Assembly: GCF_000735435.1 (NCBI RefSeq)
Contig: NZ_JMPP01000004.1
Location: forward strand, 29,848 to 93,847
Direction: 5' to 3'
DNA from: Klebsiella planticola ATCC 33531
GTDB taxonomy: Bacteria; Pseudomonadota; Gammaproteobacteria; Enterobacterales; Enterobacteriaceae
DNA: 64,000 nucleotides
Position numbers and translations under genes: made by a program. Of this stretch, positions 9,332 to 16,710 are shown piece by piece. How positions within the stretch are numbered: the first letter of the stretch is position 1; each line of letters begins with the position of its first letter. Below the pieces are notes generated by a model, which was not told the DNA's origin, made no database searches, and was given only the letters and a program-made list of their open reading frames with translations.

Positions 9332-9712
9332 ATGCCGCATTTTATCGCTGAATGTACCGACAACATCCGTGAGCAGGCTGATTTACCCGGCCTGTTCGCC
9401 CAGGTTAATCAGGCGTTGGCCGCCACCGGCATCTTCCCGATAGGTGGCATCCGCAGCCGCGCCATCTGGCTGGACACCTGGCAGATGGCCGACGGCAGGC
9501 AGGATTACGCCTTCGTGCATATGACGCTGAAAATCGGCAGCGGGCGGAGTATGGAGAGCCGGGAAGAGGTCGGCGAAATGCTGTTCGGGCTGATTAAAAG
9601 CCACTTCGCCGCTCTGATGGAGAGGCGCTATCTGGCGCTGTCATTTGAGATTGAAGAACTGCACCCGACGCTGAATTACAAACAGAACAACGTCCACGCC
9701 TTGTTTAAATAG
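9332..9712 (+). CDS. hpaF: HpaF, 5-carboxymethyl-2-hydroxymuconate isomerase
   Basis: A 126-residue member of the CHMI/tautomerase superfamily, beginning MPHFIAECTDNIREQ; the catalytic Pro is exposed after removal of Met. It isomerises 5-carboxymethyl-2-hydroxymuconate for the HpaG decarboxylase. Its length and sequence match E. coli HpaF. The ATG follows AAGGAGCC. A 352-bp repeat-filled gap comes after it, inside the operon. Confidence 0.95.
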   Translation: MPHFIAECTDNIREQADLPGLFAQVNQALAATGIFPIGGIRSRAIWLDTWQMADGRQDYAFVHMTLKIGSGRSMESREEVGEMLFGLIKSHFAALMERRYLALSFEIEELHPTLNYKQNNVHALFK

Positions 9713-9720
9713 CGCGCCTT

Positions 9721-10055
9721 TTCGCCCGGTGGCGCTGCGCTTACCGGGCCTACAAAAGGCTAACTGATGCCGAACCGTAGGCCGGGTTAGCGCAGCGCCG
9801 CCGGCCAGAACAATGCACCAACCGTAGGCCGGGTCAGCGTAGCGCCACCCGGCGCCGTGACACCGCGACATCGAACGAGGTAACAGCACCGTATGCCGGG
9901 TTAGCGCAACGCCGCCGGCCAGAACAATGCACCAACCGTAGGCCGGGTCAGCGCAGCGCCGCCGGCCAGAACAATGCACCAACCGTAGGCCGGGTCAGCG
10001 TAGCGCCACCCGGCGCCGTGACACCGAGACACCGCGACACCGAACGAGGTAACAG
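9721..10055. repeat. Composite REP/duplication array between hpaF and hpaH
   Basis: An isolated REP-like unit (about 9723-9752) is followed by tandem units of two kinds, in order A-B-A-A-B. A is 47 bp (9781-9827, 9895-9941, 9942-9988), starts GCCGGGTYAGCGYARCGCC and ends in ACCAACCGTAG. B (9828-9894 and 9989-10055) starts the same way but continues CACCCGGCGCCGTGACACC and ends with GAACGAGGTAACAG, the sequence just before the hpaH ribosome-binding site. The array sits inside the operon and probably folds into several RNA hairpins. Confidence 0.85.
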
Positions 10056-10064
10056 GAAGCCACT

Positions 10065-10868
10065 ATGCTCGATAAACAAACCCGCAGCCTGATCGCCCAG
10101 CGACTGAATCAGGCCGAAAAACAACGTGAGCAGATCCGCGCGATCTCGCTGGATTATCCGTCGATCACCATTGAGGACGCCTACGCCGTCCAGCGCGAGT
10201 GGGTCGAGATGAAGATCGCCGAAGGGCGGGTGCTGAAAGGCCATAAGATCGGCCTGACCTCAAAAGCGATGCAGGCCAGTTCGCAAATTAGCGAGCCGGA
10301 CTACGGCGCGCTGCTCGATGATATGTTTTTTCACGATGGTAGCGACATTCCAACCGATCGTTTTATCGTGCCGCGGATTGAAGTCGAGCTGGCTTTCGTG
10401 CTGGCGAAACCGCTGCGTGGCCCGAACTGCACCCTGTTCGACGTCTATAACGCCACCGACTATGTGATCCCGGCGCTGGAGCTGATCGACGCCCGCTGCC
10501 ACAACATCGATCCGCAGACCCAGCGCCCGCGCAAAGTCTTCGACACCATCTCCGATAACGCCGCCAACGCCGGGGTGATCCTCGGCGGGCGTCCGATTAA
10601 GCCCGACGAGCTGGATCTGCGTTGGATCTCCGCTCTGCTGTACCGCAACGGGGTGATCGAAGAGACCGGCGTTGCCGCCGGGGTGCTGAACCATCCGGCA
10701 AACGGCGTCGCCTGGCTGGCGAATAAGCTGGCGCCATACGATGTCCAGCTGGAAGCCGGGCAGATCATCCTCGGCGGCTCGTTTACCCGCCCGGTACCGG
10801 CGCGCAAGGGTGACACCTTCCACGTCGATTACGGCAACATGGGCGCAATCAGCTGCCGCTTTGTGTAA
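10065..10868 (+). CDS. hpaH: HpaH, 2-oxohept-4-ene-1,7-dioate hydratase
   Basis: A 267-residue hydratase of the MhpD/HpaH family that adds water to 2-oxohept-3/4-enedioate to give 4-hydroxy-2-oxoheptanedioate, the substrate of HpaI. Family segments include [13 protein letters not shown], the acidic cluster [15 protein letters not shown], and [18 protein letters not shown]. The ATG follows AGGAAGCC. A short gap of 10 bp leads to hpaI. Confidence 0.95.
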   Translation: MLDKQTRSLIAQRLNQAEKQREQIRAISLDYPSITIEDAYAVQREWVEMKIAEGRVLKGHKIGLTSKAMQASSQISEPDYGALLDDMFFHDGSDIPTDRFIVPRIEVELAFVLAKPLRGPNCTLFDVYNATDYVIPALELIDARCHNIDPQTQRPRKVFDTISDNAANAGVILGGRPIKPDELDLRWISALLYRNGVIEETGVAAGVLNHPANGVAWLANKLAPYDVQLEAGQIILGGSFTRPVPARKGDTFHVDYGNMGAISCRFV

Positions 10869-10878
10869 GGGGAAGATG

Positions 10879-11676
10879 ATGAATAACACGTTTAAAGAGG
10901 CGCTGCAGGCCGGGCGGCCACAAATCGGCCTGTGGCTGGGGCTGTGCAGCAGCTACAGCGCCGAACTGTTAGCCGGCGCCGGGTTTGACTGGCTGCTGAT
11001 CGACGGCGAACACGCGCCGAATAATGTACAAACGGTGCTGACCCAACTGCAGGCGATCGCCCCCTACTCCAGCCAACCGGTGGTTCGCCCGTCGTGGAAT
11101 GATCCGGTGCAGATCAAGCAATTGCTGGACATCGGCGCACAAACGCTGCTGGTGCCGATGGTACAAAACGCCGATGAAGCGCGGCTGGCGGTGAAAGCCA
11201 CCCGCTATCCGCCGGCCGGTATTCGCGGCGTCGGCAGCGCCCTGGCGCGTGCTTCCCGCTGGAACCGCATTCCGGACTATATCCATCAGGCCAACGATGC
11301 CATGTGCGTGCTGGTACAGATTGAAACCCGCGAGGCGTTGAAAAATCTGCCGCAGATTCTCGCGGTAGAAGGCGTCGACGGTGTGTTTATCGGCCCGGCG
11401 GATCTGAGCGCGGACATGGGCTTCGGCGGTAATCCGCAGCATCCTGAGGTGCAGGCGGCCATTGAAAGCGCCATCGTCCTGATTCGCGAGGCGGGTAAAG
11501 CCCCGGGCATTCTGATGGCCAATGAACAGCTAGCGAAACGCTACCTCGAGCTGGGGGCGCTGTTCGTCGCCGTCGGCGTCGACACCACCCTGCTGGCCCG
11601 CAGCGCAGAAGCGCTGGCAGCACGGTTTACCGACGCAATCACCACCACAACTGATAACAATAAATCTGTCTACTGA
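10879..11676 (+). CDS. hpaI: HpaI, 4-hydroxy-2-oxoheptanedioate aldolase
   Basis: This 265-residue class II aldolase of the HpcH/HpaI family cleaves 4-hydroxy-2-oxoheptanedioate to pyruvate and succinic semialdehyde. Characteristic segments are [10 protein letters not shown] (general-base His), [15 protein letters not shown] and [12 protein letters not shown] (metal ligands Glu and Asp). The second of two adjacent ATGs is chosen to match E. coli HpaI. Succinic semialdehyde would need a dehydrogenase such as the one at 22796. Confidence 0.95.
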   Translation: MNNTFKEALQAGRPQIGLWLGLCSSYSAELLAGAGFDWLLIDGEHAPNNVQTVLTQLQAIAPYSSQPVVRPSWNDPVQIKQLLDIGAQTLLVPMVQNADEARLAVKATRYPPAGIRGVGSALARASRWNRIPDYIHQANDAMCVLVQIETREALKNLPQILAVEGVDGVFIGPADLSADMGFGGNPQHPEVQAAIESAIVLIREAGKAPGILMANEQLAKRYLELGALFVAVGVDTTLLARSAEALAARFTDAITTTTDNNKSVY

Positions 11677-11697
11677 ACGGATAATGTGGAGCGCATC

Positions 11698-13056
11698 ATG
11701 ACGACCTCTACCCTGCAACATAATGAAAATAAAGTCGTTGAAGTAGAAAACCGGGTGATCAAAAAGCTGTTCCGCCGCCTTATCACCTTCCTGTTCGTGC
11801 TTTTTGTTTTCTCATTTCTGGACCGCATTAATATCGGCTTCGCCGGGCTGACGATGGGCAAAGATCTCGGTCTGACCTCCACCATGTTTGGTCTGGCCGC
11901 GACGCTGTTTTACGTCACCTACGTGATGTGCGGGATCCCCAGCAATATCATGCTGGCGAAGGTCGGCGCCCGCCGCTGGATCGCCGGGATCATGGTGGTG
12001 TGGGGGATCGCGTCAACCTGTACGATGTTTGCCACCAACCCGCATACGCTGTATATCCTGCGCATGCTGGTCGGTATCGCTGAAGCCGGCTTCTTGCCAG
12101 GGATCCTGGTCTATCTGACCTGGTGGTTCCCGGCCTTTCACCGCGCCCGCGCCAACGCCCTGTTTATGATAGCGATGCCGGTGACCATGATGCTTGGCTC
12201 TATCCTCTCCGGCTATATTCTGGCGCTTGATGGCCTGTGGAATCTGAAGGGCTGGCAGTGGCTGTTCCTGCTGGAGGGGCTGCCGTCGGTGGTGCTCGGC
12301 GTGGTGACCTGGTTCTTCCTCAACGATACCCCGGATCAGGCCAGCTGGCTGGATAAGGAGGAGAAGCAGGCGCTGAAAACGATGATTGAACGCGAGCGCG
12401 AAAGCGCCAGCGTTATCCCAACTTCCGCACGCTCTACCCTACGGGAAGTGCTGACGCCGGCGGTGCTGATGTACACGCTCGCCTACTTCTGTCTGACCAA
12501 TACCCTGAGCGCTATCAATATCTGGACTCCGCAGATCCTGCAAAGCTTCAATACCGGTAGTAGCAACATTGTGATCGGCATGCTGGCGGCAATTCCGCAG
12601 TTCTGTACGATTTTCGGGATGATCTGGTGGAGCCGGCGATCCGACCGGCGTAAAGAGCGCAAGATGCATACCATCCTGCCCTATCTGTTCGCCGCTGCCG
12701 GATGGTTGCTGGCCTCTGCCACCCACCACGGTCTGATCCAGCTGATCGGCATCATTATGGCCTCCGTGGGTTCTTTTACCGCGATGGCGATTTTCTGGAC
12801 TACCCCGGATCGGGTGATCAGCCTGCAATCGCGGGCGGTGGCGCTGGCGGTCATCAACGCTATCGGCAACATCGGATCCGCCGTCAGCCCGCTGCTGATT
12901 GGTATTCTGCGTGATGCCACCGGCAGCTTTAGCTCCGGACTGTGGTTTGTCGCCGGACTGCTGATCGTCGGCGCGTTGGTACTGACCCGGATTCCGATGA
13001 GTGCGCGGGAAGACGCCGCCACCGAGGCAGGACTCGCCGCACAGAAAAGTCATTAA
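11698..13056 (+). CDS. hpaX: HpaX, 4-hydroxyphenylacetate MFS transporter
   Basis: A 452-residue major facilitator permease of the anion:cation symporter group, with about 12 hydrophobic segments. FLDRINIGFAGLTMGKDLGLT after the first helix is typical of this group, and the central hydrophilic loop lies around residues 215-260. HpaX imports 4-hydroxyphenylacetate in E. coli W. The ATG at 11698 is preferred over the GTG at 11686 because GTGGAGCGC lies between them as a ribosome-binding site. hpaA follows after 9 bp. Confidence 0.93.
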   Translation: MTTSTLQHNENKVVEVENRVIKKLFRRLITFLFVLFVFSFLDRINIGFAGLTMGKDLGLTSTMFGLAATLFYVTYVMCGIPSNIMLAKVGARRWIAGIMVVWGIASTCTMFATNPHTLYILRMLVGIAEAGFLPGILVYLTWWFPAFHRARANALFMIAMPVTMMLGSILSGYILALDGLWNLKGWQWLFLLEGLPSVVLGVVTWFFLNDTPDQASWLDKEEKQALKTMIERERESASVIPTSARSTLREVLTPAVLMYTLAYFCLTNTLSAINIWTPQILQSFNTGSSNIVIGMLAAIPQFCTIFGMIWWSRRSDRRKERKMHTILPYLFAAAGWLLASATHHGLIQLIGIIMASVGSFTAMAIFWTTPDRVISLQSRAVALAVINAIGNIGSAVSPLLIGILRDATGSFSSGLWFVAGLLIVGALVLTRIPMSAREDAATEAGLAAQKSH

Positions 13057-13065
13057 GGAGTGCCC

Positions 13066-13956
13066 ATGTGTCAGCCCTCAATCGCCAATATCGATATCAA
13101 CAAAGATTACGATGAGAGTCTGGGGACCGAGGATGTGCACTATCAGTCGTTTGCCCGCATGGCGGCCTTTTTTGGCCGCGACATGCAGGCGCATCGACAC
13201 GACCAGTACTTTCAGATGCACTTTCTCGATACCGGGCAGATTGAACTGCAGCTCGACGATCACCGCTACTCGGTGCAGGCGCCGCTGTTTGTCCTGACGC
13301 CGCCGTCGGTGCCGCACGCTTTTATCACCGAGTCCGACAGCGACGGGCACGTGCTGACCGTGCGCGAAGATCTGATCTGGCCGCTGCTGGAGGTCCTCTA
13401 TCCCGGCACGCGGGAAGCGTTCGGGCTGCCGGGTATGTGTCTGTCGCTGGCGGATAAACCCGATGAACTGACGGCGCTGGCGCACTACTGGCAGCTGATT
13501 AAACGCGAATCGACCGCCCAGTTGCCGGGGCGCGAACATACCCTGGCGCTGCTGGCGCAGGCGGTGTTCACGCTGCTGTTGCGTAACGCCAGGCTCGACG
13601 ACCATGCCGCCAGCGGGATGCGCGGCGAGCTGAAGCTGTTTCAGCGCTTTAACCAGATGATCGACAGCCACTACCACCAGCACTGGGCGGTACCGGATTA
13701 TGCCAACGAGCTGCACGTTACCGAATCACGGCTGACCGATATCTGCCGCCGCTTTGCCAACCGACCGCCGAAGCGGCTGATCTTCGACCGCCAGCTGCGC
13801 GAGGCCAAACGGCTGCTGCTGTTTTCCGACAGCGCGGTCAATGAGATAGCCTGGCAACTGGGGTTTAAAGACCCCGCCTATTTCGCTCGTTTTTTTAGTC
13901 GCCAGGTCGGCTGCTCGCCCAGCAGCTACCGTGCGCAAAAAGTACCGGTGTCTTAA
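13066..13956 (+). CDS. hpaA: HpaA, AraC-family activator of hpaBC
   Basis: This 296-residue AraC/XylS regulator has an N-terminal cupin (HRHDQYFQMHFLDTG, about residues 44-60) for ligand binding and a C-terminal double helix-turn-helix (about 195-290, with IAWQLGFKDPAYFARFFSRQ). In E. coli W it activates the hpaBC promoter in response to 4-hydroxyphenylacetate and related aromatics. The ATG at 13066 follows AAGGAG; an in-frame GTG at 13060 overlaps that site and is rejected. Confidence 0.93.
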   Translation: MCQPSIANIDINKDYDESLGTEDVHYQSFARMAAFFGRDMQAHRHDQYFQMHFLDTGQIELQLDDHRYSVQAPLFVLTPPSVPHAFITESDSDGHVLTVREDLIWPLLEVLYPGTREAFGLPGMCLSLADKPDELTALAHYWQLIKRESTAQLPGREHTLALLAQAVFTLLLRNARLDDHAASGMRGELKLFQRFNQMIDSHYHQHWAVPDYANELHVTESRLTDICRRFANRPPKRLIFDRQLREAKRLLLFSDSAVNEIAWQLGFKDPAYFARFFSRQVGCSPSSYRAQKVPVS

Positions 13957-14279
13957 TTCCCCGCTGGCGGGCTACGATCCGTAGAGCGGGTAGGCCCTAA
14001 AAACCGCCCGTAACGTCACCCGGCCAGCGTAGCACCGCCGGGAAAAAGGCTGGCTTCTACAGCGAAAACACCCTCTCGATCACAGAACCGCACTCCCCCT
14101 GAAAAGTACCTGCCGTTGTCGCAAACGTCCCTTCACGAATGGCGCAATAACCGCTTCAATTGAACAACAAAAACAAAACATAAATTTAACATTGAGACCC
14201 GAACTCATTCGCAGGCAGCCGCCAGACAGGCAGCCCGAAGCAGGGACGGGATATTCCGATAAATACTGAAGAGGCCCCT
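13957..14279. other. hpaA-hpaB intergenic region with REP-like palindromes
   Basis: The 323-bp gap holds degenerate REP-like palindromes at about 13958-14042, then an AT-richer stretch (14150-14205, including AACAACAAAAACAAAACATAA) that should carry the HpaA-dependent hpaBC promoter. I cannot place the -10/-35 boxes or the HpaA sites with confidence. GAAGAGGCCCCT precedes the hpaB ATG. Confidence 0.5.
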
Positions 14280-15842
14280 ATGAAACCTGAAGATTTCCGC
14301 GCAGACGCGAAACGCCCGTTAACCGGTGAAGAGTACCTGAAGAGCCTGCAGGATGGCCGCGAGATTTACATCTACGGCGAGCGCGTCAAAGACGTCACCA
14401 CGCACCCGGCCTTCCGCAACGCCGCCGCCTCCGTCGGCCAGCTGTACGATGCGCTGCATAAACCAGAAATGCAGGACTCCCTGTGCTGGAACACCGATAC
14501 CGGCAGCGGCGGCTATACCCATAAATTCTTCCGCGTGGCGAAAAGCGCCGATGACCTGCGCCAGCAGCGCGATGCGATCGCCGAGTGGTCGCGCCTGAGC
14601 TACGGCTGGATGGGCCGCACACCGGATTACAAAGCCGCCTTCGGCTGCGCGCTGGGCGCGAACCCGGCCTTCTACGGCCAGTTCGAACAGAACGCCCGCA
14701 ACTGGTACACCCGCATTCAGGAAACCGGCCTGTACTTTAACCACGCGATCGTCAACCCGCCGATTGACCGTCATAAACCGGCCGATGAAGTGAAAGACGT
14801 CTACATCAAGCTGGAAAAAGAGACCGATGCCGGGATCATCGTCAGCGGCGCGAAAGTGGTCGCCACCAACTCGGCGCTGACCCACTACAACATGATCGGT
14901 TTTGGTTCTGCGCAGGTGATGGGGGAAAACCCGGACTTCGCCCTGATGTTCGTCGCGCCAATGGATGCCGAAGGGGTCAAACTGATCTCCCGCGCCTCCT
15001 ATGAGATGGTTGCCGGGGTCACCGGATCGCCGTACGACTACCCACTCTCCAGCCGCTTTGATGAAAACGATGCGATCCTGGTGATGGATAAGGTGCTGAT
15101 TCCGTGGGAAAACGTGCTGATCTATCGCGATTTCGATCGCTGCCGTCGCTGGACGATGGAAGGCGGCTTTGCGCGTATGTATCCGCTGCAGGCCTGCGTA
15201 CGCCTGGCGGTCAAGCTCGACTTTATCACCGCCCTGCTCAAACGCTCGCTGGAATGTACCGGCACCATGGAGTTCCGCGGCGTACAGGCCGATCTCGGCG
15301 AAGTGGTCGCCTGGCGCAATATGTTCTGGGCGCTGAGCGACTCCATGTGCTCCGAAGCGACGCCGTGGGTGAATGGCGCCTGGCTGCCGGATCACGCCGC
15401 GCTGCAGACCTACCGCGTCATGGCGCCGATGGCCTACGCCAGGATCAAAAATATTATCGAACGTAACGTGACCAGCGGTCTGATCTATCTGCCATCCAGC
15501 GCACGCGATTTGAACAACCCGCAGATCGACCAGTATCTGGCTAAATACGTTCGCGGCTCCAACGGCATGGACCACGTTGAACGTATCAAGATCCTCAAGC
15601 TGATGTGGGACGCGATCGGCAGTGAATTCGGCGGCCGCCACGAGCTGTATGAAATCAACTATTCCGGAAGTCAGGACGAAATCCGCCTGCAGTGTCTGCG
15701 TCAGGCGCAAAGCTCCGGCAACATGGACAAAATGATGGCGATGGTCGACCGCTGCCTGTCCGAGTACGACCAGAACGGCTGGACGGTGCCGCACCTGCAC
15801 AACAACTCTGATATCAATATGTTGGATAAGCTGCTGAAGTAA
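14280..15842 (+). CDS. hpaB: HpaB, 4-hydroxyphenylacetate 3-monooxygenase oxygenase component
   Basis: A 520-residue FADH2-dependent oxygenase of the two-component aromatic hydroxylase family. It converts 4-hydroxyphenylacetate to 3,4-dihydroxyphenylacetate, the HpaD substrate. Its length and sequence match E. coli W HpaB throughout (RADAKRPLTGEEYLKSL near the start, YDYPLSSRFDENDAI mid-protein, DMNMLDKLLK-like end). hpaC follows after 20 bp. A long antisense reading frame is a codon-bias shadow. Confidence 0.96.
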   Translation: MKPEDFRADAKRPLTGEEYLKSLQDGREIYIYGERVKDVTTHPAFRNAAASVGQLYDALHKPEMQDSLCWNTDTGSGGYTHKFFRVAKSADDLRQQRDAIAEWSRLSYGWMGRTPDYKAAFGCALGANPAFYGQFEQNARNWYTRIQETGLYFNHAIVNPPIDRHKPADEVKDVYIKLEKETDAGIIVSGAKVVATNSALTHYNMIGFGSAQVMGENPDFALMFVAPMDAEGVKLISRASYEMVAGVTGSPYDYPLSSRFDENDAILVMDKVLIPWENVLIYRDFDRCRRWTMEGGFARMYPLQACVRLAVKLDFITALLKRSLECTGTMEFRGVQADLGEVVAWRNMFWALSDSMCSEATPWVNGAWLPDHAALQTYRVMAPMAYARIKNIIERNVTSGLIYLPSSARDLNNPQIDQYLAKYVRGSNGMDHVERIKILKLMWDAIGSEFGGRHELYEINYSGSQDEIRLQCLRQAQSSGNMDKMMAMVDRCLSEYDQNGWTVPHLHNNSDINMLDKLLK

Positions 15843-15862
15843 TTCGGCAGCGGGAGGTCACA

Positions 15863-16375
15863 ATGCAATTAGATGAACAACGTCTGCGTTTTCGCGATGC
15901 CATGTCCAGCCTGTCGGCGGCGGTCAACGTCATTACCACCGAGGGCGACGCCGGCCGCTGCGGCATCACCGCCACCGCCGTGTGCTCGGTAACCGATACG
16001 CCGCCGTCGGTGATGGTGTGCATCAATGCCAACAGCGCGATGAACCCGGTATTCCAGGGGAACGGCAAACTGTGCGTTAACGTACTGAACCATGAGCAGG
16101 AAGTGATGGCTCGCCATTTCGCCGGCATGACCGGGATGGCCATGGAAGAACGCTTTAGCCTCTCCTGCTGGCAAAAAGGAGCGCTGGGACAGCCGGTTCT
16201 GCAAGGGGCGCTGGCCAGCCTTGAAGGGGAGATAAGCCAGGTGCAGACCATCGGTAGCCACCTGGTCTATCTGGTCGAGATCAAGAACATCACCCTGAGC
16301 CAGGAAGGCCATGGGCTGATTTACTTTAAGCGCCGTTTCCATCCGGTGATGATGGAAATGGAGGTTGCGGTATAA
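15863..16375 (+). CDS. hpaC: HpaC, flavin reductase component
   Basis: A 170-residue NADH:flavin oxidoreductase of the HpaC/Fre-like split-barrel family. It supplies FADH2 to HpaB. Family segments are FRDAMSSLSAAVNVIT, GITATAVCSVTDTPPSVMVC and LVEIKNITLSQEGHGLIYF. A GGGAGGTCACA ribosome-binding site precedes the ATG. It is the last gene of the hpa cluster. Confidence 0.95.
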   Translation: MQLDEQRLRFRDAMSSLSAAVNVITTEGDAGRCGITATAVCSVTDTPPSVMVCINANSAMNPVFQGNGKLCVNVLNHEQEVMARHFAGMTGMAMEERFSLSCWQKGALGQPVLQGALASLEGEISQVQTIGSHLVYLVEIKNITLSQEGHGLIYFKRRFHPVMMEMEVAV

Positions 16376-16433
16376 CGTTCTGCTACCTTCGCTTCTGACA
16401 TTCTCTTTTCTGTCCCCCCTTTCTCTGTCCTCC

Positions 16434-16470
16434 TCTCTTTTTCCTCTCCCCTACGGGGAGGAAAAAGAGG
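16434..16470. terminator. Hairpin after hpaC (possible terminator)
   Basis: CTTTTTCCTCTCCCC pairs with GGGGAGGAAAAAG across a 3-nt TAC loop, with one bulged base, giving a stem of about 16 bp. It lies between hpaC and btsT. No U-run follows on the plus strand, so it may terminate weakly or just stabilise the hpa mRNA end. Confidence 0.5.
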
Positions 16471-16482
16471 TGGAAAAAATCT

Positions 16483-16498
16483 TGTGATCTCAATCACA
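16483..16498. promoter_or_regulatory. CRP-binding site upstream of btsT
   Basis: TGTGAT-CTCA-ATCACA is a full, perfectly symmetric CRP site. It lies about 213 bp before the btsT ATG and just upstream of the BtsR-like repeats. The yjiY/btsT gene of E. coli is known to need cAMP-CRP, so function here is very likely. Confidence 0.85.
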
Positions 16499-16526
16499 TG
16501 TTTACCCGCTGCTCATTTCCTGGCCA

Positions 16527-16574
16527 ACCGCTTATCCCGCCTGGTAACCGCTTAACCCCACATAGAACCACTCA
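16527..16574 (+). promoter_or_regulatory. Three BtsR (YehT) direct-repeat boxes upstream of btsT
   Basis: ACCGCTTA (16527-16534), ACCGCTTA (16547-16554) and ACCACTCA (16567-16574) are spaced at exactly 20 bp. They fit the motif ACC[G/A]CT[C/T]A that I recall for the LytTR-type regulator BtsR (YehT) at the E. coli yjiY promoter, where two copies are described. The third box and the exact 20-bp period are seen here directly. Confidence 0.75.
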
Positions 16575-16710
16575 CAGATTTACCCAACTTTACGCGCGCG
16601 GAGTTCTGGCAAGATCGTCCCCAGCATAGCTAACCAATACCTCCTCAACCCCTAACTTAAACCCAGACGGCTTCGGCCCATTATTCATCTTATTAACGCC
16701 AGGTTTTACT

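Noticed and set aside
9721..10055. CRISPR-like array between hpaF and hpaH
   Set aside because: The repeats are adjacent REP-type palindromes with repeated, not unique, intervening sequence, and there are no cas genes.
14319..15800. 493-codon open frame antisense to hpaB
   Set aside because: Shadow of GC-rich third positions in hpaB; the product has low-complexity His/Arg/Gln content and no family features.
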